A stretch of DNA of 64,000 nt from Claveliimonas bilis. Its GTDB lineage: Bacteria > Bacillota > Clostridia > Lachnospirales > Lachnospiraceae. The DNA is taken from positions 806,001 through 870,000 of the forward strand of contig NZ_AP027742.1 of assembly GCF_030296775.1 (NCBI RefSeq). Reading direction: 5' to 3'. The notes under the pieces were generated by a model that was not told the origin of the DNA, made no database searches, and saw nothing but the letters and a program-made list of their open reading frames with translations. This document shows, piece after piece, positions 1 to 8,667 of the stretch (position 1 is its first letter; each line of letters begins with the position of its first letter). The translations under genes and the position numbers were made by a program.

Positions 1-464
1 AGATGAAAAAAAATCAGCTGACAAGAGCGCTTCGGATCGATAAATTTACAGCTGCAGCCCTGGAACTTGTGCTGCAGGAATATTTGTCCGAAGAAAAAGC
101 GCTGCAGCATATCCCGGTGCTGTCCATGATCACACGGAAGCCGGAAGAAGTGAAAAAGGATGCCTCTGCTTTGGTGCGGAAACTGAAAAGGGCACATCTT
201 CCTGCCAGGGTGGAGCTCATATCCTGTCAGTCACAGATCGGGGGAGGTTCTCTTCCGATGGAGAGACTTTCAAGCTATGGGGCAGCGATCCACCCGGAGA
301 AGATCAGTGTGCCGGTATTGGAAGAGAGGATGAGGCATCTGGAAGTTCCGATCATTCCACGGGTTGTAAATGATACCATTCTCATTGACGCCAGAACACT
401 TCAGAAAGGCGACGGTGACCTTCTTGTCCGTCAGCTGAAGGAACAGGAGGTGTTGGAACCGTGA
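1..464 (+). CDS. selA: SelA, L-seryl-tRNA(Sec) selenium transferase, C-terminal fragment (5' end outside window)
   Basis: PLP enzyme that converts Ser-tRNA(Sec) to Sec-tRNA(Sec) using selenophosphate. Only about the last 154 residues are present, against roughly 460 in the family. The Met codon at base 3 aligns inside the chain (ALRIDKFTAAALE is internal SelA sequence), so it is not the start. The C-terminal SelA signature IGGGSLPMERLSSYG is visible. The TGA stop overlaps the GTG start of selB, indicating translational coupling. Confidence 0.9.
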   Translation, partial: MKKNQLTRALRIDKFTAAALELVLQEYLSEEKALQHIPVLSMITRKPEEVKKDASALVRKLKRAHLPARVELISCQSQIGGGSLPMERLSSYGAAIHPEKISVPVLEERMRHLEVPIIPRVVNDTILIDARTLQKGDGDLLVRQLKEQEVLEP

Positions 465-2374
465 AGCACATTATCATAGGAACAGCCGGACATATCGATC
501 ACGGGAAAACGACTCTGATCAAGGCTCTGACCGGAAGAAACACAGACCGGTGGGAAGAAGAGCAGAGACGGGGAATCACCATAGACCTGGGATTTACATG
601 GTTTGACCTGCCGGGAGGAGACCGGGCGGGAATTATTGATGTGCCCGGACATGAACGGTTCATCAACAACATGGTTGCCGGTGTTGTGGGGATGGATATG
701 GTTCTCCTTGTAGTTGCGGCAGATGAAGGGATCATGCCCCAGACAAGAGAACACATGGATATCCTAAGTCTTCTTGGCATTGAAAAAAGTATTATTGTTC
801 TGAATAAATGCGACCTTGTAGACGAAGAGTGGACAGAGCTGGTGGAAGAAGAAATTCGGGAAGAACTGGCAGGAAGCTTTTTGGAAAAAGCGCCGATTGT
901 CCGGGTTTCAGCCGCTACGGGAGCAGGTTTAAAAGAGCTGGTGGATATCATTGAAAAAATAGCGGAGGAAGAGGTGGTGGAAAAGGATACGGCTACCATT
1001 CCCCGCCTTCCCATAGACAGGGCTTTTTCCCTGTCCGGTTTCGGGACAATTATCACCGGAACTCTTCTGTCCGGAACGATCACAAAAGAAGATGTCTTGG
1101 AAATGTATCCCATCGGGAAGACAAGCAAGATACGAAGCATTCAGGTGCACGGTCAGGATGTGGACAAATGCTATGCCGGTCAGCGGGTTGCCATCAACCT
1201 TTCCAATATCAAAAAAAGAGAAATCGGAAGGGGCTGTGTCCTGGCGCCTCCGGGAAGTATGAAAAATACAGACCTTCTGGATGTGAAGATGAATATTCTG
1301 GATTCTTCTATGCGGGTGCTGACAAACCATACCAGACTGCATCTTTTTACCGGAACAAGTGAGATCCTTTGTCGTGCCGTCCTTCTGGACAAGGAAGAAA
1401 TCGGACCGGGCGAGAGCGGCTATGTGCAGCTTAGGCTGGAAGAGGAAATCGCCCTTCGGCGCGGAGATAAGTTTGTTGTACGTTTTTATTCTCCTATGGA
1501 AACAATCGGCGGAGGAGTGGTTCTTGAGCCTAATCCTTCCATTCACAGGCGCTTCCAGGAGCCGGTGATCGAAGATCTCAAAAGAAAGGAATCCGGATCC
1601 ACTGCAGACGTCATTGAAATGCATGTGAAGAATTATAAAGACACGATGATAACCCTGTCAGATCTGGCACGCCTGACAGCTCTCTCCCCGGAAGAAGTGG
1701 AGCAGGATATTGAAGAACTGAAAGAACAGGGGCTTATCCGGACATATGCTTTGAAAAAAGATACTTATGTATGGCATGCAGGAGCGGCAAAGGAAGCAGA
1801 AGAGATACTTCTGAATGCGCTGAAAAAGTATGAGGCGTCGTATCCTTACCGCTATGGCATGAAAAAGGCGGAGATACATACAAATTATTTCCGCAAGATC
1901 AAGCCTAATGTGTTCGATCTCTATATCGGAAGCCTGACGGAAGAAGGGATTCTTGAGAGGGTGGATGAATTTTTATGTACGCCCGGTTATCAGGTAAGAA
2001 AAGACACTCTTTATGACAGGGTATCCGCAGCCCTTATGGGCGCCATGGAGAAGGCCGGATTTGACTTTGTGCGTTACAGCGAGATCCCTGTGGGTAGCGT
2101 GGATCCTGATGTGGAAGATGATATCCGTAATATTCTGCTGGAAGAGGGCAAGATCGTAAAAGTAACGGATGAGATGTACACCCTTTCTTCTTATATGGAA
2201 GAAGCAAAGGAAAAAATCCAGGAAAAACTGAAAGAAGACCCTGTTATCACCATTGCACAGGTGCGTGACATGTTCCAGACCAGCCGTAAAAGCGCAAAAC
2301 CGATCCTGGAGTATATGGACAGTATTAAAGTTACGAAAAAAACAGGCGGAGAAAGTGAGAGGGTGGCATACTGA
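461..2374 (+). CDS. selB: SelB, selenocysteine-specific elongation factor
   Basis: GTPase that delivers Sec-tRNA(Sec) to UGA codons marked by a SECIS hairpin; here the visible client is prdB. 637 aa, normal for SelB. The N-terminal EF-Tu-like G domain shows G1 GHIDHGKT (residues 10-17), G3 DVPGHE (about 60-65) and G4 NKCD (about 115-118). EF-Tu-like beta barrels follow, then C-terminal winged-helix repeats (about 380-637) that bind SECIS RNA. The GTG start overlaps the selA stop, and the stop overlaps the next start (TGATG). Confidence 0.97.
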   Translation: MKHIIIGTAGHIDHGKTTLIKALTGRNTDRWEEEQRRGITIDLGFTWFDLPGGDRAGIIDVPGHERFINNMVAGVVGMDMVLLVVAADEGIMPQTREHMDILSLLGIEKSIIVLNKCDLVDEEWTELVEEEIREELAGSFLEKAPIVRVSAATGAGLKELVDIIEKIAEEEVVEKDTATIPRLPIDRAFSLSGFGTIITGTLLSGTITKEDVLEMYPIGKTSKIRSIQVHGQDVDKCYAGQRVAINLSNIKKREIGRGCVLAPPGSMKNTDLLDVKMNILDSSMRVLTNHTRLHLFTGTSEILCRAVLLDKEEIGPGESGYVQLRLEEEIALRRGDKFVVRFYSPMETIGGGVVLEPNPSIHRRFQEPVIEDLKRKESGSTADVIEMHVKNYKDTMITLSDLARLTALSPEEVEQDIEELKEQGLIRTYALKKDTYVWHAGAAKEAEEILLNALKKYEASYPYRYGMKKAEIHTNYFRKIKPNVFDLYIGSLTEEGILERVDEFLCTPGYQVRKDTLYDRVSAALMGAMEKAGFDFVRYSEIPVGSVDPDVEDDIRNILLEEGKIVKVTDEMYTLSSYMEEAKEKIQEKLKEDPVITIAQVRDMFQTSRKSAKPILEYMDSIKVTKKTGGESERVAY

Positions 2375-3282
2375 TGAATTTAAAACAATTAGAGGCATTT
2401 GTGGAAGTGGCGGAATCGGAGAGCTTTTCTAAAGCAGCCAAAAAGCTGTTTCTGACCCAGCCTACTGTCAGCGCTCATATTTCTTCACTGGAAAAAGAGC
2501 TGGATGTCCGTGTTTTTGTGCGGAATACAAAAGAAGTAGCTCTCTCGGAAGAAGGGCAGAAACTGTATCGGTATGCAAGACAGATACTGGATCTTACAGA
2601 TGAGATCCGGGAAGAATTTGGGCGGGAGCGCGAAAATGATAAGAAATGTATTGTTATCGCAGCATCTACCATCCCATCTCAGTATCTCCTTCCGGAGATT
2701 CTTGCGAAGTTTAATGAGAAGTACCCGGGAGAGCAGATTAAGCTCTCCGAAATGGACAGCGCTCAAGTGGCGGAACAGGTTGCAGCAGGAAAGGCGGATA
2801 TCGGTTTTACCGGAACTGTGTTGGAAAAGAAACACTGCCAGTACATCCCGTTTTATAAGGACCACCTGGTGATCACTACGCCGGATTTACCGAAATACAG
2901 AGAATTGCAGAAAAGAGAAGAAGAGATTTTCTGGATCCAGGATGAAAAAATGATCATGCGTGAGGAAGGATCCGGGACAAGAAAAGAAGCAGAAAAGCAG
3001 CTTAGGCATCTGGGAATCCGAACGGAAAGACTGAATATCATTGCGAGTATTGCGAATCAGGAAACGATCAAGAAATCCGTTATGCAGGGAATGGGCATTT
3101 CCATTCTTTCCAGCCTGGCAGCTAAAGATGAAGTGGAAGAAGGGCAGATGCTTGCATTTCCGATTCCACAGGCGGATGAGGGAAGAGATATCAACCTGGT
3201 GTATAATAAAAACCGGACTCTTTCCAAATCTGCAGAAAGATTTATTAAGGTGGTAAAGTCTATTTATCACATTAAAAAATAG
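2374..3282 (+). CDS. LysR-family regulator linked to selenium metabolism
   Basis: 302-aa LysR-type regulator. The N-terminal winged HTH (about residues 1-65) contains SFSKAAKKLFLTQPTVSAHI, and a periplasmic-binding-like effector domain follows. Its start overlaps the selB stop by one base, so it is co-translated with the Sec machinery. LysR proteins in this position are a known subfamily tied to selenium-utilisation genes. The effector is unknown. The following aminotransferase/YedE genes are plausible targets (inference). A strong terminator follows. Confidence 0.88.
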   Translation: MNLKQLEAFVEVAESESFSKAAKKLFLTQPTVSAHISSLEKELDVRVFVRNTKEVALSEEGQKLYRYARQILDLTDEIREEFGRERENDKKCIVIAASTIPSQYLLPEILAKFNEKYPGEQIKLSEMDSAQVAEQVAAGKADIGFTGTVLEKKHCQYIPFYKDHLVITTPDLPKYRELQKREEEIFWIQDEKMIMREEGSGTRKEAEKQLRHLGIRTERLNIIASIANQETIKKSVMQGMGISILSSLAAKDEVEEGQMLAFPIPQADEGRDINLVYNKNRTLSKSAERFIKVVKSIYHIKK

Positions 3283-3331
3283 CAGAAGGCAGGGAACAAA
3301 GAGATTGCATTTTCCTGCCGGCAGAGAAAGG

Positions 3332-3406
3332 CAGTATACACACAAATCCAGAATAGAGTATTTATAGAAATTTTCTATAAGGATAGTGTGTGTATTGCTT
3401 TTTTTG
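3332..3406 (+). terminator. Intrinsic terminator after selA-selB-lysR
   Basis: A long stem pairs GCAGTATACACACA..ATCC with GGATAGTGTGTGTATTGC and encloses an AT hairpin (TTATAGAAA/TTTCTATAA). A run of seven T follows (about 3399-3405). Read directly from the sequence. Confidence 0.8.
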
Positions 3407-3449
3407 ATTAGACGGAAGAAAATGCAGACGATATAATAAATACGGTATT

Positions 3450-4619
3450 ATGAAAAGGGGAAAGAAAGTTGGTGGCAATCAAGTGATTTATTTAGATAAT
3501 GCGGCTACAACGATGCAAAAGCCGGAAGAAGTGATTGAAGCGGTTGTACAGGCCATGCATTCTATGGGAAATGCGGGAAGGGGAGCACACAGCGCATCTT
3601 TGGAGGCCTCCAGAACTATTTATGATACAAGGGAACTGCTCTGTCGTTTCTTTGGCGGGACAGATCCAAGAAGACTGGTTTTTACAAGTAATTCTACGGA
3701 AAGCCTTAATATAGCGATCAAAGGACTTTTTGAGCCGGGAGATCATGTGATCACAACAATGCTGGAACACAATTCGGTTCTGCGGCCTCTGTATGAAATG
3801 GAGAAAAGAGGGGTGGAGCTGACGATTATTCCGGCGGACAAAAAAGGTGTGATCGATTACAACGACATAGAAAAGGCAATACGCCCGAATACAAAGGCGG
3901 TTGTCTGCACTCATGGATCCAATCTGACAGGAAATCTGGTGGACATTGAAAGGATCGGAAAGATTACCCGTAAGAATGGACTTCTGCTGGTGGTAGATGC
4001 GTCGCAGACTGCCGGCGTCTTTCCTATTGATGTGGAAAAAATGCAGATCGATGTTCTTTGTTTTACCGGACATAAGGGGCTTCTTGGTCCCCAGGGTACA
4101 GGAGGAATGTATGTGAAAGAGGGCATACAGATAAGACCGCTCAAAAGCGGGGGAAGCGGTGTGCAGACTTACAGTAAAAGCCACCCGGCGGAAATGCCCA
4201 CAGCGCTGGAGGCGGGAACCATGAACGGCCATGGCATCGCAGGCCTTCATGCAGCTGTAGAATATATCCAAAGAACAGGGATCGATCAGATCAGAAAACG
4301 TGAGCAGGAGTGTATGAAGCGGTTCTATGAGGGGGTTATTCAGGTTCCCGGAGTTAAGGTGTACGGGGATTTTGATGATATGAACCGCTGCGCGATTGTA
4401 TCTTTGAATATCGGAGATTACGATTCTTCAGAAGTCAGTGATGAGCTTCTTACAGAGTATAGAATATCTACAAGACCCGGAGCGCACTGTGCGCCTCTTA
4501 TGCATGAAGCATTGGGAACAGTAGAACAGGGGGCAGTGAGATTCAGTTTCTCACATTTTACGACTGATGAAGAAGTGGATACGGCTATAAAGGCTATCCG
4601 CGAACTGGCAGAAGAATGA
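3450..4619 (+). CDS. Class V aminotransferase / cysteine desulfurase-like protein
   Basis: PLP enzyme of the NifS/SufS-like fold in a branch often found with selenium genes. It probably releases sulfur or selenium from cysteine or selenocysteine for the carriers encoded downstream (inference). 389 aa from the ATG at 3450. Seen: N-terminal YLDNAATT, the PLP-lysine motif TGHKG (Lys about 209) and a C-terminal RPGAHCAPL with the likely catalytic Cys. The start is uncertain: ATG 3450 has no ribosome site and lies about 12 bases after a TATAAT at 3432-3437, so an in-frame GTG at 3483 may be used. yedE follows after 45 bases. Confidence 0.85.
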   Translation: MKRGKKVGGNQVIYLDNAATTMQKPEEVIEAVVQAMHSMGNAGRGAHSASLEASRTIYDTRELLCRFFGGTDPRRLVFTSNSTESLNIAIKGLFEPGDHVITTMLEHNSVLRPLYEMEKRGVELTIIPADKKGVIDYNDIEKAIRPNTKAVVCTHGSNLTGNLVDIERIGKITRKNGLLLVVDASQTAGVFPIDVEKMQIDVLCFTGHKGLLGPQGTGGMYVKEGIQIRPLKSGGSGVQTYSKSHPAEMPTALEAGTMNGHGIAGLHAAVEYIQRTGIDQIRKREQECMKRFYEGVIQVPGVKVYGDFDDMNRCAIVSLNIGDYDSSEVSDELLTEYRISTRPGAHCAPLMHEALGTVEQGAVRFSFSHFTTDEEVDTAIKAIRELAEE

Positions 4620-4664
4620 TCTTTTGATCATTTGCGAAGGAAGAGAGTAAAGGAGGAACACACA

Positions 4665-5762
4665 ATGAATTTGTCAGATTCAAAGAAAAAGCTGGCGCTT
4701 GCCGGCGTGGTGTGCGGACTTGTAGCAGCATGTCTGGCGTACTTTGGAAATCCGGCTAATATGGCAATCTGTATTGCCTGCTTTGTCCGGGATACCGCTG
4801 GCGCATTGGGAATGCACCAGGCAGAGGTGGTGCAGTATGCACGGCCTGAAATTATAGGAATTGTATTAGGAGCGTTTATCATTTCCGTAGCAACAAAGGA
4901 GTATCGCTCTACAGCAGGATCTTCTCCAATGATCCGTTTTGTGTTGGGGATTGTTATTATGATCGGTTCCCTGATCTTTTTAGGGTGTCCGCTTCGTATG
5001 GTTATCCGTATGTCTGCAGGCGATTTAAATGCCTGGGTGGCTCTGATCGGTTTTATACTGGGCGTTTCTACCGGAGCGTTTGCCCTGAAGAAAGGATTCA
5101 GCCTTGGGCGCGCTCATGAGACACAGAAATCAAGCGGTGTTGTAATGCCGGCTATCATGGTTGGTATCCTGCTTCTTGCAGTGTGCACAACCCTTCTGAA
5201 GTCCAGCACAAGCGGACCGGGAAGCATGCATGCGCCTATCATTATTTCTCTGATCGGAGGTCTGATCTTCGGCGCGTTTGCACAGAAATCAAGAATGTGT
5301 TTTGCGGGAAGTATAAGAGACGTAGTTCTGATGAAGAATTTTGATCTGCTGACAGTGATCATCGGTTTATTTGTTGTTATGCTTATCTATAATGTGGCTA
5401 CAGGAAATTTCGTACCTGCATTTGACACACCGGGAATCGTGGCTCATTCAGAGCATATCTGGAATATTCTGGGAATGTATGCGGTGGGATTTGCAGCAGT
5501 TCTTGCAGGAGGCTGCCCGCTTCGCCAGCTGATTCTTGCAGGCCAGGGATCATCAGATGCGGCCGTAACTGTACTGGGTCTTTTCTTCGGAGCGGCTCTT
5601 TGCCATAATCTTGGACTTGCTTCCAGTGGAACCGCTCTCAATGCAGAAACGAACGAGATCGTTGCAGGTGCCGTAACACCGGCAGGAAAAGTAGCATGTA
5701 TTATCTGTATTGTAATATGTTTTGTGATTGCTTTTACAAATAAACGTGAGGCCGGAAAATAG
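4665..5762 (+). CDS. yedE: YedE-family putative selenium transporter
   Basis: Integral membrane protein of the YeeE/YedE fold, 365 aa, with many hydrophobic segments and the paired Cys-containing motifs of the family (LGCPLRMVIR near residue 105; GGCPLRQLI near 285). The subfamily with selenium genes is thought to import a selenium compound. The start is ATG 4665, seven bases after AGGAGG; the longer reading frame from 4632 includes the ribosome site and is rejected. It sits between the desulfurase-like gene and the TusA-like and Se/S-carrier-like genes. Confidence 0.9.
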   Translation: MNLSDSKKKLALAGVVCGLVAACLAYFGNPANMAICIACFVRDTAGALGMHQAEVVQYARPEIIGIVLGAFIISVATKEYRSTAGSSPMIRFVLGIVIMIGSLIFLGCPLRMVIRMSAGDLNAWVALIGFILGVSTGAFALKKGFSLGRAHETQKSSGVVMPAIMVGILLLAVCTTLLKSSTSGPGSMHAPIIISLIGGLIFGAFAQKSRMCFAGSIRDVVLMKNFDLLTVIIGLFVVMLIYNVATGNFVPAFDTPGIVAHSEHIWNILGMYAVGFAAVLAGGCPLRQLILAGQGSSDAAVTVLGLFFGAALCHNLGLASSGTALNAETNEIVAGAVTPAGKVACIICIVICFVIAFTNKREAGK

Positions 5763-5809
5763 TTGGAAAAGTATAAAAAATATGATATTCTGAAAAGGAA
5801 GGTAAAAAA

Positions 5810-6013
5810 ATGAAGGAAGTAGATGCAAGAGGTCTTTCCTGTCCGGAACCTTTGATGCTGACAGCAGAAGCGCTGAAAAATGCGTCAGGCCCTGTGAAAG
5901 TCCTGGTGTCAGAACCACATCAGAAAATGAATGTGGAAAAGTTTGCAAAGGATCACGGGAAAAAAGCGGTATCCACAGAGAAGGACGGATGCTTTGAAGT
6001 AGTGATTGAATAA
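5810..6013 (+). CDS. TusA/SirA-like sulfurtransferase domain protein
   Basis: 67-aa single-domain protein with the TusA-family signature DARGLSCPEP (Cys11), the cysteine that carries persulfide or selenide in relatives. It corresponds to the N-terminal half of YedF; the C-terminal half is absent. AAGGAAGG precedes the ATG. Likely role: passing sulfur or selenium from the desulfurase-like enzyme (inference from neighbours and family). Confidence 0.88.
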   Translation: MKEVDARGLSCPEPLMLTAEALKNASGPVKVLVSEPHQKMNVEKFAKDHGKKAVSTEKDGCFEVVIE

Positions 6014-6014
6014 G

Positions 6015-6251
6015 ATGAGAAAAAAAGAATTAAAGCTAATTGTAACATTTCATACAACAGCAGATGCTATGGCAATGGAAAAAGCATGTAAAGATTCCGG
6101 CGCTCCCGGACGCCTGATTCCGGTTCCAAGAGCCATATCGGCCGGGTGCGGTCTGTCATGGTGTGCGGCACTTGAAGACAGAGAAGAGATTCGTTCTGTC
6201 ATGAAGGCGGCAGGGATAGAAGAAGAAGAACTGCATGAATGTATGGTGTAA
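6015..6251 (+). CDS. DUF3343 / putative Se/S carrier-like protein
   Basis: 78-aa protein of the DUF3343 family, which co-occurs with selenium-metabolism genes and is described as a putative Se/S carrier. It resembles late-gene adaptors that read 'FHTTADAMAMEKACK...GAPGRLIPVPR', with SAGCGLSWC holding two cysteines as candidate carrier residues. I chose ATG 6015, one base after the preceding stop; an in-frame TTG at 6006 is possible. It is the last gene before a strong bidirectional terminator. Confidence 0.82.
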   Translation: MRKKELKLIVTFHTTADAMAMEKACKDSGAPGRLIPVPRAISAGCGLSWCAALEDREEIRSVMKAAGIEEEELHECMV

Positions 6252-6310
6252 ACAAAAGAGCTGACAGGAAGGCTGCAGTTTTGCAGTGCCCTCCTGTCAG
6301 CTCTTTTGTT
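6251..6310. terminator. Bidirectional intrinsic terminator
   Basis: Perfect 19-bp arms (AACAAAAGAGCTGACAGGA and its complement) around a 22-base loop, with A and T runs on both sides. It ends the selenium genes on the plus strand and the tetR-like gene on the minus strand. Confidence 0.92.
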
Positions 6311-6341
6311 TACTGACCGTGATCGTCCGTGCGCATTGACG

Positions 6342-6929
6342 TTATATTCCGGTTTTGAAATTGTCGAGTACATGAGGCAAAAGACGGTCGCTGTATTTGG
6401 TCAGGGAAAATTTCCCTTTGAAAAGAGACCAGTCATACAGCAAAGCCCGCTCATACATGGCATAGATATTCATCAGCTCTTCGGCAGTAGAATTGGGGGC
6501 AAACTCCTTATTGTCCAGACCTTCCTGAATGATTTCGGTTACCCATCGGAAATAAAACCGTTTTTTGTCGGACAGAGATTTCTTGTCCTTTGTGATCAGC
6601 TGCGAAGAATACAAATAGGCCAGGAGATGAATATCTACACTTGTTTCGATCATGTAAAACAGTTCGTGGTTTAGAAAGAGAAGCTTATCATATGCGGACA
6701 AATCAGGATCTATCACGTTGGAAAGCTCTTCGTATTTCTGGTCAAAAAGATTGGACAGAGTATTCAAAAGGGCTTCTTTTCCTTTGAAATAGTGGTAGAA
6801 AGTCCCTTTTGAAGTTTTTGACGCATTGATGATTTCCTCTACAGTAGTATTGTCATAGCCGTTTTTGTAAAAAAGGTTCCACGCTGCTTTTACAATACGG
6901 CTTTTTGTTGACTGTCTTTTTTTGGCCAC
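6342..6929 (-). CDS. TetR/AcrR-family transcriptional regulator
   Basis: About 195 aa. The N-terminal TetR HTH is clear: RIVKAAWNLFYKNGYDNTTV, then KGTFYHYFKGKEALL. The C-terminal ligand domain is not assignable. I favour the GTG start at 6929, placed nine bases after AAGGGA; the ATG at 6938 abuts that site and the ATG at 6965 lacks one. It lies between the selenium genes and prdF and could control either (inference). No sigma-54 PrdR-type activator is present in the window. Confidence 0.85.
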   Translation of the reverse strand: MAKKRQSTKSRIVKAAWNLFYKNGYDNTTVEEIINASKTSKGTFYHYFKGKEALLNTLSNLFDQKYEELSNVIDPDLSAYDKLLFLNHELFYMIETSVDIHLLAYLYSSQLITKDKKSLSDKKRFYFRWVTEIIQEGLDNKEFAPNSTAEELMNIYAMYERALLYDWSLFKGKFSLTKYSDRLLPHVLDNFKTGI

Positions 6930-7010
6930 TTTTTTCATTCCCTTCAACATGACGGCAGAATACATAAATCTGCTCCGCGAGTGTACTGTTGGTTACATTT
7001 TAGATGAATA

Positions 7011-7040
7011 AAAAAGAGCGGTGATGAACCGCTCTTTTTT
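7011..7040 (-). terminator. Terminator of prdF
   Basis: AAAAAGAGCGGT / ACCGCTCTTTTT hairpin with a five-base loop just past the prdF stop. The minus-strand transcript ends in a T run. The plus-strand side is also T-rich. Confidence 0.88.
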
Positions 7041-7065
7041 AACTTTCCAATAAAGCCGGAAGTAA

Positions 7066-8100
7066 TTATCCAACCTGGAAGCCGTATTTCAACGGATCTG
7101 TTGGGTCGATCAGGTATGTAGCAACACCTGTCAGGTATGCGCTTCCTGTGATCATTGGGATAACAGCATCGAAATCGCCAACTTTTGTTGTTTCTTTGAT
7201 GCGTCCTTTGAAGAGGCTTCCCATAAAGCTTTCGTAAACGAACTCTTCTCCGACTTTGATCTCTCCCCAGTGATGAAGAGTAGCAAGTTTAGCACTTGTA
7301 CCTGTTCCACATGGTGAACGGTCAGCCATAGCATCACCGAAGATAACAACGTTTCTCAAGTTTGCTTTGTCCGGATTTGGTGTCGGACCATAAAATTCAA
7401 CAAGGTCTACTGTGTCGATGTCAAGCTCTGGGTGCTTAACAGGGATTGTTTTGTTGATTTCATCCAACATTTTCATTCCGAGAGCTGTGTATGCCGGAAC
7501 GGATTTTGCATTGATTTCCCCAATATCAAGTTTTGTTGTGTCAACCAGTGCGAAGAAGCTTCCGCCGAAGGAAATTGTAAATTCGATCTCTTTTCCGTCG
7601 ATGGTAACTTTCTGGTTTTCTTTGTAAACGAAAGCCGGTACGTTTGTAAGTGTAACACTTTCAACTTTTCCGTCTTTTACAACTGCAGTTGTACGGATCA
7701 GTCCTGCAGGAGCTTCCAGAACAACTTCGTTTTCGCCTTCGTGAGATTCAACGAATCCAGCCTCGATAGCTACTGTTACAGCACCGATTGTACAATGTCC
7801 GCACATGTTCAGGTATCCGCCTGTATCCATGAACATAACGCCGAAGGAAGCTTCCGGATTTACAGGTTTGCACAGGAAAGCTCCGAACATATCATGATGT
7901 CCTCTTGGCTCAAACATAAGAGCAGTACGAACATCGTCATAATTTTTCTCCATCCATTTTTTCTTTTCAATCATTGTGTTGCCTTCCGGCTCCGGGAAAC
8001 CACCATATACGATACGGCAGAACTCTCCCTCTGTGTGGGCATCAACAACCTGAAGCTGGCCCTCGAAGCGATCGAAGTTAACGTTAGCTTTTAACTCCAT
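7066..8100 (-). CDS. prdF: Proline racemase PrdF
   Basis: Interconverts L- and D-proline by a two-base, cofactor-free mechanism and so supplies D-proline to the reductase encoded divergently. 344 aa, normal for the family. Both catalytic cysteines are visible: MCGHC (Cys100) and DRSPCGTGT (Cys264). The paired cysteines and the prd context favour proline over hydroxyproline as substrate (inference). The start is backed by AAGGAGGT seven bases upstream of ATG 8100. Divergent from the tRNA-Sec and prdC. Confidence 0.95.
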   Translation of the reverse strand: MELKANVNFDRFEGQLQVVDAHTEGEFCRIVYGGFPEPEGNTMIEKKKWMEKNYDDVRTALMFEPRGHHDMFGAFLCKPVNPEASFGVMFMDTGGYLNMCGHCTIGAVTVAIEAGFVESHEGENEVVLEAPAGLIRTTAVVKDGKVESVTLTNVPAFVYKENQKVTIDGKEIEFTISFGGSFFALVDTTKLDIGEINAKSVPAYTALGMKMLDEINKTIPVKHPELDIDTVDLVEFYGPTPNPDKANLRNVVIFGDAMADRSPCGTGTSAKLATLHHWGEIKVGEEFVYESFMGSLFKGRIKETTKVGDFDAVIPMITGSAYLTGVATYLIDPTDPLKYGFQVG

Positions 8101-8223
8101 ATCTAATACCTCCTTAAAATATAAATGTTTTTCTTCTTATAGAGAGAATCTATAAGTTTTTATAAAAACACGCCGGAAATCCCCATGTTCCCGTTGTGTC
8201 TTATACAGAAAAAGACATAAAAA

Positions 8224-8244
8224 TGACATAAAATTAACGATTAG
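8224..8244. promoter_or_regulatory. Possible operator, near-copy of the adhE Rex-like site
   Basis: A 21-base AT-rich element ending TTAACGATTAG, identical at 19 of 21 positions to bases 36772-36792 in the adhE promoter. It lies in the prdF / tRNA-Sec intergenic region. A redox-responsive operator (Rex type) is possible. The left half-site here is poor, so this is inference. Confidence 0.4.
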
Positions 8245-8357
8245 ACCGTATTCTAGTCCCTCGTCTAGTATGCCGTTCAGTTTATATTAACTATTATGGA
8301 GTAAAAGCCTTGAAAAGTCAATGTTTTTTTGATAATATAAAAGTGTTCAAAAAAGGC

Positions 8358-8386
8358 TTGAATTATAGAGAAACCTGTGCTATTGT
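8358..8386 (+). promoter_or_regulatory. Promoter of the selenocysteine tRNA
   Basis: TTGAAT (8358-8363), 17-base spacer, TATTGT (8381-8386). Predicted start is about 8393, some 16 bases before the mature tRNA 5' end. Confidence 0.6.
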
Positions 8387-8408
8387 TAAGTGGCGCGAAA
8401 GTGAATAT

Positions 8409-8506
8409 GGGGGTAGTTGGGTGACTGGTGTGCCCCCTGGTCTTCAAAACCAGTGTTGGGCGTTAGGAGCGTCCTGGGTGGGTTCGATTCCCACATGCCT
8501 CCGCCA
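8409..8506 (+). tRNA. selC: tRNA-Sec (anticodon UCA)
   Basis: Selenocysteine tRNA, 98 bases including an encoded CCA. Seen: anticodon stem CTGGT/ACCAG around loop CTTCAAA (anticodon TCA, 8444-8446), T stem GTGGG/CCCAC around TTCGATT, a long variable arm (GGGCG/CGTCC), discriminator G and CCA. The acceptor strand GGGGGTAG pairs with ATGCCTCC over seven positions, one a G-U, and has a G/A mismatch at position 8 of the expected 8-bp Sec-type stem. It sits between prdF and prdC, next to the Sec-containing reductase it serves. Confidence 0.93.
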
Positions 8507-8536
8507 GAAAAATAACAATATTCTGTTAAAAATATC

Positions 8537-8589
8537 GCAGAATTTTGATTTGAGAATTTATAGATAAAAACTATCAGTTTCTGCTTTTT
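8537..8589 (+). terminator. Probable weak terminator after tRNA-Sec
   Basis: GCAGAA (8537-8542) pairs with TTCTGC (8579-8584), with a small inner GATA/TATC helix, followed by TTTTT. Weak stem, so read-through into prdC is plausible. Confidence 0.5.
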
Positions 8590-8667
8590 GAAATGAAAAG
8601 GTAAGTAAATAGAATTGGTGGAATCCAATCTGTTTTTGCTTAAAAAAGAAAAAAGGAGAAGAATGTC

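Noticed and set aside
8389-8410. Sigma-54 promoter (TGGCGCG) upstream of tRNA-Sec/prdC
   Set aside because: The -12 element (TTGC) is missing at the required spacing; a sigma-70-type promoter explains the tRNA better.
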